This document shows, piece by piece, positions 1-5,013 of a stretch of 5,013 bases of DNA (position 1 is the first letter of the stretch; each line of letters starts with the position of its first letter). Under the pieces are notes generated by a model. The model saw only the letters and a list, made by a program, of their open reading frames with translations, was not told where the DNA came from and did no database searches. This stretch comes from an uncultured Pseudomonadota bacterium (GTDB lineage: Bacteria; Myxococcota; UBA796), in the NCBI GenBank assembly GCA_913040875.1, contig CAJWHX010000281.1:1-5013 (forward strand), read 5' to 3'. A program made the position numbers and the translations under genes.

Positions 1-2190
1 AACTGACAGCACGATTTGCTCTCCGACCTCTGGTATTCTATTCCCATTTCCTGTTCCTTTTCCTTCGATACCGTCTAGTACTTCAACATCCCAAGCAAAC
101 TTTGGCAACTCTTTTCCTTCGGTACGCACAGGTTGTTCTGTAGTCAACATGGTTTGCTGCGGATCTCGAACTTGCATATTGAGACGTGCAGTCTCTGTAC
201 CGTATCCATGAGGTACCGTGACCTCTATTGATTTGGTTTGGGAGGATTCCGGTTCAATATGTCCGATGTACACTTCTCGATAGTCTAAACTGGGGTGCTC
301 ACTCTTCAATAATATTGATATCTGATTGTATGTTCGACCGGAAACATTCTCTACATGAATATTCAAGGTCTCTTCTTCGCCTGCATTCAAAACGGCGCCA
401 TCTTCAATCTCCACAGACACTTTCAAATCTTCCTCAGCTTTGGAATAATGATTGACCCCAGTCCTCCAATCAATCCCTATAGACTCAAATTGCAACCGAA
501 TTTTCTCGGCTTCAACAGGCTGCACCTGCTCCACCAAGGTTTGGGCGGCTATCAGAGCAGAGGTTCTGTCTTCACCTTCCGTCAATGAGAGCAAATCACG
601 AGCAAACTGTACTTCCCAATCCTTTTTCGGATCGGTTCTGTCTGCCCCTTCCTTCTCTTCAAACAAGTACCGAACAGAAAATCGAGTTTGCCCTTCCAGT
701 GTAGAGTCATTGTCCAAGTGCCCATCTAAATCTCCTTCTCTAGTGAGCCACTCTCTCCAATATAGAGAAACCATCTCCTCCACATCTTGTTCTTTTGGTC
801 GAATCAGGCTGGGTTGCAACAGGATATCTGGTGGTATGCCTACAGATTGAATGGATTGATCGCCAGGCGTCAAATACTGCGCCACCGTTAACTTCAATCT
901 TGAGTCATCTGGGTTACCATACAAATGTTGCACCGAACCTTTACCAAAGGTTCGCTCCCCAATAATAATTGCTCTACCCTGATTTCGAAGGGCTCCTGCA
1001 ACAATCTCAGAGGCTGAGGCTGAATTCCCGTTGACCAATACTACGATGGGAAGATCTATCAGAGTGTTGCTTGAACGAGCATGATTTTCTTCTCGGGCTC
1101 TCTCGGCCCCCTCAACAGTAGCCACAATGACACCATTTCGTAGAAATCGGTCTGAGACTTTAATCGCTTGATGAAGATAACCACCAGGATTGTTCCGAAG
1201 ATCCAATATTAGCCCATTGAGACTTCCGTTCGCTTGCTTTTCCATTGCTTTCAAGAACGCGTTCATATCATCAGCCACATTCCTATGGAAACTCTGAATC
1301 TTTAAGTAGCCGATGTCGTCTTCTAGGAGCTCTCCTTTTACAGGATCTATCTTGATTCGTCCACGAACGATAGTGAATGGTTTCGGAGCAGTCCAGCCAG
1401 TTCTTTTCACCATTATTGTGACTGGCTCTCCGACTTTACCGCGCAATAGCGAAACGGCTTCATCCAGATCCATATTGATCGTACTGGTACTCTCAATACG
1501 AACGATTCGATCCTCAGATTTCAAGCCAGCATCCCATGCTGGGGTTCCTTCTATGGGTTGCTTAACGGTCAGTTGACCATCCTGTAAACTGATTTCAATT
1601 CCAAGTCCGCCAAACTCCCCTTGATTGTCGACCTCCATTTCAGCCGCTTCTACCGGAGGCAACAGAATACTATGAGGGTCAAGGACGCTCAATGCACCAT
1701 TCAACAGTAAGTACTCCACCATAGGACGATCAACATCCTCCGACAACGCACCATCCAAAAAGGAGGCAATCGGATGCAATATCTGCAACATATCATTGAG
1801 ATCATTCAACGATTGAATCGGAAATGTTCTGGTTCTCGTCCCAACGTTTGACACGATGTTATCCGAATGAACAATAAACTGCACCTCATCTATTTGAGAC
1901 TCTACATTCTGCAATGCCTCATCCAGCATCGATTTCAACCGTTCACCTTTAAGTTGGTCGCTATCGACATAGTAGTGATGAATAAACGCAAAGTCCCGTT
2001 CCAGGGTTCGAAGTGAACTCAAACTTCCAGTCGCAGTACTCGCTTCACCCTCAAAACCACTCCAATCGTCCATATCCAAATCATCAAATAAGGTTAGGGC
2101 ATTCTCATCCACTGCCGGTGCAGACGTGTTCGTATCACAAGCCATCGTCATAAGAGAGAATATGAAAGGCGCAGTGTATTTTTGAGTCAT
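1..2190 (-). CDS. S41 carboxyl-terminal processing protease, putative lipoprotein, with beta-sandwich C-terminal extension (3' end outside window)
   Basis: The frame is open for 730 codons from ATG at 2190 to the window edge, so the C-terminus is missing. It encodes a CtpA/Prc-family serine endopeptidase, expected to act in the periplasm on C-terminal regions of envelope proteins. Residues 1-18 form a short hydrophobic leader ending LMTMAC, a weak lipobox with Cys18. Residues ~60-185 are the family's N-terminal region, including LDPHS at 170-174. A PDZ domain follows at ~190-265 (GGLGIEI; PAWDAGL). The catalytic domain spans ~290-460. It contains LDLRNNPGG (329-337), SASASE with nucleophile Ser392, and TFGKGSVQ with Lys417 and Gln421. 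The 25-residue Ser-Lys spacing matches E. coli Prc and chloroplast CtpA. Residues ~585-730 look like Ig/CARDB-type beta-sandwich repeats, making the protein longer than ordinary CtpA. ATG 2190 was chosen because GGA lies six bases upstream; in-frame ATG 2196 is an alternative. Family assignment is firm; substrate is unknown. Confidence 0.95.
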   Translation of the reverse strand, partial: MTQKYTAPFIFSLMTMACDTNTSAPAVDENALTLFDDLDMDDWSGFEGEASTATGSLSSLRTLERDFAFIHHYYVDSDQLKGERLKSMLDEALQNVESQIDEVQFIVHSDNIVSNVGTRTRTFPIQSLNDLNDMLQILHPIASFLDGALSEDVDRPMVEYLLLNGALSVLDPHSILLPPVEAAEMEVDNQGEFGGLGIEISLQDGQLTVKQPIEGTPAWDAGLKSEDRIVRIESTSTINMDLDEAVSLLRGKVGEPVTIMVKRTGWTAPKPFTIVRGRIKIDPVKGELLEDDIGYLKIQSFHRNVADDMNAFLKAMEKQANGSLNGLILDLRNNPGGYLHQAIKVSDRFLRNGVIVATVEGAERAREENHARSSNTLIDLPIVVLVNGNSASASEIVAGALRNQGRAIIIGERTFGKGSVQHLYGNPDDSRLKLTVAQYLTPGDQSIQSVGIPPDILLQPSLIRPKEQDVEEMVSLYWREWLTREGDLDGHLDNDSTLEGQTRFSVRYLFEEKEGADRTDPKKDWEVQFARDLLSLTEGEDRTSALIAAQTLVEQVQPVEAEKIRLQFESIGIDWRTGVNHYSKAEEDLKVSVEIEDGAVLNAGEEETLNIHVENVSGRTYNQISILLKSEHPSLDYREVYIGHIEPESSQTKSIEVTVPHGYGTETARLNMQVRDPQQTMLTTEQPVRTEGKELPKFAWDVEVLDGIEGKGTGNGNRIPEVGEQIVLSV
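934..954. repeat. Perfect 9-bp inverted repeat with 3-base loop, inside the protease gene
   Basis: CGAACCTTT (934-942) and AAAGGTTCG (946-954) are exact reverse complements around ACC. The element covers the codons for RTFGKGS, including catalytic Lys417. It could form a hairpin in the protease mRNA, but the conserved protein motif largely fixes these bases, so a regulatory role is doubtful. Confidence 0.4.
1526..1542. repeat. Perfect 7-bp inverted repeat with 3-base loop, inside the protease gene
   Basis: CCAGCAT (1526-1532) and ATGCTGG (1536-1542) are exact reverse complements around CCC. It lies over the PDZ codons for PAWDAG. No T-run follows on the minus strand, so it does not look like an intrinsic terminator; it is probably incidental to the coding sequence. 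Confidence 0.35.
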
Positions 2191-2192
2191 TG

Positions 2193-2226
2193 TCATTCCA
2201 TGTATTGCATAAACGCTTACTCTCCT
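2193..2226 (-). promoter_or_regulatory. Ribosome-binding-like AGGAGA plus five-codon leader frame overlapping the protease start
   Basis: On the minus strand AGGAGA (2226-2221) lies ten bases before an ATG at 2210. That ATG opens a five-codon frame encoding MQYME, ending in TGA at 2195-2193. The stop overlaps the in-frame protease ATG at 2196 as ATGA, the arrangement often seen in translational coupling. The strongest Shine-Dalgarno-like motif near the protease therefore fits the mini-frame better than the protease's own start, which has only GGA before ATG 2190. This may be a coupling leader, or AGGAGA may serve the protease start at a long distance, or it may be chance. Confidence 0.25.
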
Positions 2227-2285
2227 AACCCAAACCACACATCTCACGGCAGCACATCGGGTTTCGAAGATACCTATTTACTAAT

Positions 2286-2314
2286 ATCATAACCACAACA
2301 ACAACCCAATCCAA
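2286..2314 (-). promoter_or_regulatory. Candidate sigma70-type promoter for the protease gene
   Basis: On the minus strand TTGGAT (2314-2309) is separated by 17 bases from TATGAT (2291-2286). The -10 matches the consensus at five of six positions, the -35 at three of six. Transcription would begin near 2279, giving a leader of roughly 90 bases before the protease ATG. The assignment is by eye only, in an AT-rich stretch where chance matches are common. Confidence 0.25.
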
Positions 2315-2507
2315 AGAAGTATTCGGTCATCGTTGGAAAGAGTCTATAAGATGAGACAACAAATTGCTTTTGGAAAAAATCGAACTAGACACAGAATCCC
2401 TGACAAGTACAGTTTCACTGAGATGCATGAATCAGCAAATTGTGATATGCTTATGCCATCCCACATTTTATTCTCATTGCTTGTCCCTCCCTCCCAAGTC
2501 AAGAAAT

Positions 2508-5013
2508 ATGTCATTAAAGATCACCTGCCCTAAGTGCAGCAGTAAACAAAGTATCCCCCAACCACTTCCAACACCCGGTAGCACGATCCAGTGCATCGAA
2601 TGTGGACAGAAGATATCGATGACCTACCCTGACGGTGTCATCGATAAATTGCGTGCAAGAGGAATGGTTTTCGAAGGCGACACACCCTCAAATGCCGCTC
2701 CCAAAAGGCCCATCGTACACGAGAAAGCGACACCGCCACAGCCTCGTCGTTCCAGTACATCCAGCCCATCTCCAAGAGACGATCGCCCCATCTCCAAATC
2801 CAACAGAAGGTCTGTAAAGTCTTCCACCAATGAACCCACTGATGATACTCAGGGACCTGCCTCAACAAACAACTCCTCGAAACCACCAAAACCAAAGAAG
2901 AGACGATGGATCAAATGGGTTCTGGGTGGAGTCGGCTTGTCTGCCCTATTGGGCGTCGGTATTGTTGCTGGAACCATCAATCATTTTGCAGATCAAGTTC
3001 CAAGTGTTGAAGACCTTCGAGATTATCAACCACCGACTGTTACCACTTTGTATGATCGAAATGGCGAAGTCTTGGCGGAGTTGTACAAAAAAAGACGGTA
3101 CGTTCGAGACTACGAAACCTTCCCAAAACACTTAATCCAATCGTTCATGGCAGCCGAAGATGCAAATTTCCTTAAACATGGCGGCATTGACTACTTTGGA
3201 ATTGTTCGTGCTGTCGTGCGAAACGCACTCAAAGGTAAAAAGGCTCAAGGCGCGAGTACAATTACGCAGCAGGTCGCCCGTAATTTCCTGTTGACGTCAG
3301 AGAAAACGTATACGCGTAAAATTAAGGAAGTTATTCTCGCACAGCGGATCGAAGAAACCTTTACCAAAGAACACATCTTGTATCTATATTTGAATCAGAT
3401 CTATCTGGGTTCGGGAGCCTATGGTGTTGAGGCAGCTTCTCGCGTATACTTCAATAAACATGTAGAAGACCTCACCCTCGCTGAATCAGCCATCATTGCA
3501 GGATTGCCTCAAAGACCCACCGATTATTCACCGCACAAACACTGGAAGAAGGCTAGAGCTCGACAGGAATATGTTCTAACACAGCTGCTAGCCAAAGAAT
3601 TTATTAACCAAAGCACGTACGATGATGCCATCAACGAAAAGGTTCGCGTATACAAAGAAGACAACAAGTTTTTAACACAAGCACCACACTACACAGAACA
3701 CGTACGTCGATATCTCTTAGAGACATATGGTGAGGACAAAGTGTACAACGATGGATTGGATGTAGTGACCGCTTGTGACCTAGAGTTACAGCAAGTAGCC
3801 CAGAAATCGGTCTATGAGCAAGTTGCTAAAGCATCGAGATCCCAAGGATGGGAGGGTGCCACTAAAACATTGAAAGAATCTGAATTTAAGGACTTTCGAT
3901 CCGAGCAAGAAACAAAGCTATTGGAAGCCTCTCGTGAACGAGGTCTGATCGTAGCTGAGCAAGAAGAAGATGGCTCCGGACCATTCCCACTACCGGACAA
4001 AAGCACTCTTGTAACTGGAACCATCTATGACGCAGTCGTTCTAGAGGTAACTCGCAAACATGCTTTCGTTGGAATCGGTAATCATGAGGCCATCGTCCCA
4101 CTCTCTTGGAGCAAGTGGGGATACAAGCCTGATTTCTCGAGATCATTCAAACGTCGAGCACTGAGAGATTTGAGAGACATGCTCAATAAAGGAGATGTCG
4201 TTCAAGTGCGGGTTGAAACCTTGGATGCCCACACAGAAAAAAATCTAAAAGGGTACAAACCGATAAAAGACCGTACCATCGCGGCGGCTCAAGTTTGGAA
4301 AGAGCCCGGACTTGAAGGGGCCATGTTCTCATATCGTGTAACCAACTCTACCGATACCAGTAATGATCGTGGAGCTGTCATCAGTATGGTAGGCGGGTAC
4401 GACTTTCAGAAGTCACAGTTCAACCGCGCCACTCAAGCGCGCAGACAGGTCGGATCCACGTTTAAACCCATCGTATATTCTGCCGGTATTGAAACCAAGA
4501 AGTTCACTGTTGCCTCTCAAATCCCCGATGCTCCTTTGACGTACCAAACCTTTGGAGACAAGCTCTGGAAACCAGGAAACTATGGAAACTCATACAGCGA
4601 AACAGGATACTTGAGTCTTAGACAAGCACTGCAAAAATCCAAAAATGTGTGCACAATCCGCGTACTCGATGAGGTCAACCTCGAGAGCATCTTCGACATC
4701 GCAGGACCAAGACTCCGAATTGGTTACGATATACCAGTCCAAAGTCGCACACACATCTCCGCTAATGAAGACTGTGCTGGTACCACCAATCCATCTGCGG
4801 TTCAAGGTATGCAGTGGTGTGAAACCATCGACCCAAAATCTTGTCCCTTGGTTCGAGCCAATCCCAAAACAATCAAGAAGAATGGCGAAACGATCACTGT
4901 AGACACCCCAAAAGCCTGTTTGGATGAGCCAGTCACCAAAAGCGGCGAAGAGTGGTGCCACTCTTGCGATGTCAATCTTCGTGTTTGCGACTGGTTGCCT
5001 ATTGCCCAAATTC
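2508..5013 (+). CDS. mrcA: Penicillin-binding protein 1A (bifunctional glycosyltransferase/transpeptidase) with N-terminal zinc ribbon and Cys-rich insertion (3' end outside window)
   Basis: The frame is open for 835 codons to the window edge. The product is a class A PBP: it polymerises lipid II into glycan strands and cross-links the peptides at the outer face of the inner membrane. Residues 1-43 form a zinc ribbon with Cys7, Cys10, Cys29 and Cys32. Residues ~57-133 are a Pro/Ser/Lys/Arg-rich linker, and 134-157 a single membrane helix after a basic KPKKRR stretch. The GT51 domain (~165-345) has EDANFLKHGG with catalytic Glu217, GASTITQQVARN (248-259) and RKIKE (270-274). An OB-like domain spans ~504-575. 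The transpeptidase domain begins near 600, with nucleophile Ser650 and Lys653 in STFK and SKN at 711-713. Seven cysteines at 756-827 mark an insertion before the expected KTG motif, which is beyond the window. At 835 residues without KTG it is already near the full length of E. coli PBP1A. ATG 2508 is chosen because it directly precedes the zinc ribbon; its ribosome-binding site is weak (AAG seven bases upstream). Confidence 0.96.
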   Translation, partial: MSLKITCPKCSSKQSIPQPLPTPGSTIQCIECGQKISMTYPDGVIDKLRARGMVFEGDTPSNAAPKRPIVHEKATPPQPRRSSTSSPSPRDDRPISKSNRRSVKSSTNEPTDDTQGPASTNNSSKPPKPKKRRWIKWVLGGVGLSALLGVGIVAGTINHFADQVPSVEDLRDYQPPTVTTLYDRNGEVLAELYKKRRYVRDYETFPKHLIQSFMAAEDANFLKHGGIDYFGIVRAVVRNALKGKKAQGASTITQQVARNFLLTSEKTYTRKIKEVILAQRIEETFTKEHILYLYLNQIYLGSGAYGVEAASRVYFNKHVEDLTLAESAIIAGLPQRPTDYSPHKHWKKARARQEYVLTQLLAKEFINQSTYDDAINEKVRVYKEDNKFLTQAPHYTEHVRRYLLETYGEDKVYNDGLDVVTACDLELQQVAQKSVYEQVAKASRSQGWEGATKTLKESEFKDFRSEQETKLLEASRERGLIVAEQEEDGSGPFPLPDKSTLVTGTIYDAVVLEVTRKHAFVGIGNHEAIVPLSWSKWGYKPDFSRSFKRRALRDLRDMLNKGDVVQVRVETLDAHTEKNLKGYKPIKDRTIAAAQVWKEPGLEGAMFSYRVTNSTDTSNDRGAVISMVGGYDFQKSQFNRATQARRQVGSTFKPIVYSAGIETKKFTVASQIPDAPLTYQTFGDKLWKPGNYGNSYSETGYLSLRQALQKSKNVCTIRVLDEVNLESIFDIAGPRLRIGYDIPVQSRTHISANEDCAGTTNPSAVQGMQWCETIDPKSCPLVRANPKTIKKNGETITVDTPKACLDEPVTKSGEEWCHSCDVNLRVCDWLPIAQI

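Larger units (their letters stand above)
2191..2507. other. Divergent intergenic region (317 bases) between the protease and PBP1A genes
   Basis: This region lies between two genes transcribed away from each other, so it should carry the promoters of both. The minus-strand candidate and leader frame are listed separately. For the plus strand the best -10-like element I see is TATAAG at 2345-2350, without a convincing -35 at normal spacing. CTGACA at 2400-2405 resembles a -35 but has no good -10 behind it. I see no strong inverted repeat, tRNA, terminator or riboswitch. A 66-codon plus-strand frame (2333-2533) runs through it into the PBP gene but has no ribosome-binding site or recognisable domain, so I do not call it a gene. 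Confidence 0.7.

Noticed and set aside
452..850. Plus-strand frame of 132 codons opposite the protease gene
   Set aside because: It is antisense to a convincing S41 coding frame; its Ser/Cys/Arg-rich low-complexity translation is typical of a shadow frame.
2262..2277. Possible hairpin GGTTTC/GATACC upstream of the protease gene
   Set aside because: The arms are only six bases with one mismatch and there is no T-run, so it is below what chance would give.
2333..2533. Plus-strand frame of 66 codons in the intergenic region
   Set aside because: It has no ribosome-binding site or recognisable domain, and overlaps the first 26 bases of the well-supported PBP gene in another frame.
2624..2895. 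Overlapping minus-strand frames of 71 and 85 codons opposite the PBP linker
   Set aside because: They mirror the Pro/Ser-rich linker, where low-complexity sequence keeps antisense frames open by chance.
4590..5009. Minus-strand frame of 139 codons opposite the PBP gene
   Set aside because: It lies antisense to the transpeptidase domain and Cys-rich insertion, whose SKN motif and continuous open frame support the plus strand. The product resembles nothing I recognise.

Overview
The window holds two large divergently oriented envelope genes, both cut by the window edges, separated by a 317-base intergenic region. I see no RNA gene, mobile element, CRISPR array or phage signature. The organism is probably a Gram-negative bacterium of the former deltaproteobacterial group (Myxococcota, Bradymonadales or Bdellovibrionota-like). 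This rests on an N-terminal zinc ribbon fused to a membrane protein, a putative lipoprotein S41 protease with Ig-like C-terminal domains, and a Cys-rich periplasmic insertion. Base composition looks moderate, without the strong GC bias of typical myxobacteria, and CGA and AGA are the favoured arginine codons. The lineage call is an inference and only moderately secure.

Positions 1-2190 (minus strand) encode the first 730 residues of a carboxyl-terminal processing protease (peptidase family S41). It has a short lipoprotein-like leader, an N-terminal helical region, a PDZ domain, a catalytic domain with an intact Ser-Lys-Gln set, and a long C-terminal extension with at least one and probably two beta-sandwich repeats. 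Its C-terminus lies beyond position 1.

Positions 2191-2507 are intergenic. They hold a candidate promoter for the protease and a five-codon leader reading frame whose stop codon overlaps a possible protease start as ATGA.

Positions 2508-5013 (plus strand) encode the first 835 residues of a class A penicillin-binding protein of the PBP1A type. In order it has a cytoplasmic C2-C2 zinc ribbon, a Pro/Ser/Arg/Lys-rich linker, one membrane helix, a glycosyltransferase family 51 domain, an OB-like domain, and a transpeptidase domain with its SxxK and SxN motifs. An insertion with seven cysteines follows. The KTG motif and C-terminus lie beyond the window.

The two products plausibly act in the same place: the PBP builds and cross-links peptidoglycan, and S41 proteases of this kind control cell-wall enzymes in other bacteria. 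A functional link here is an inference from their shared upstream region. The most unusual features are the PBP1A architecture (zinc ribbon plus Cys-rich insertion) and the repeated C-terminal domains of the protease; I see no evidence for a wholly new multi-gene system.
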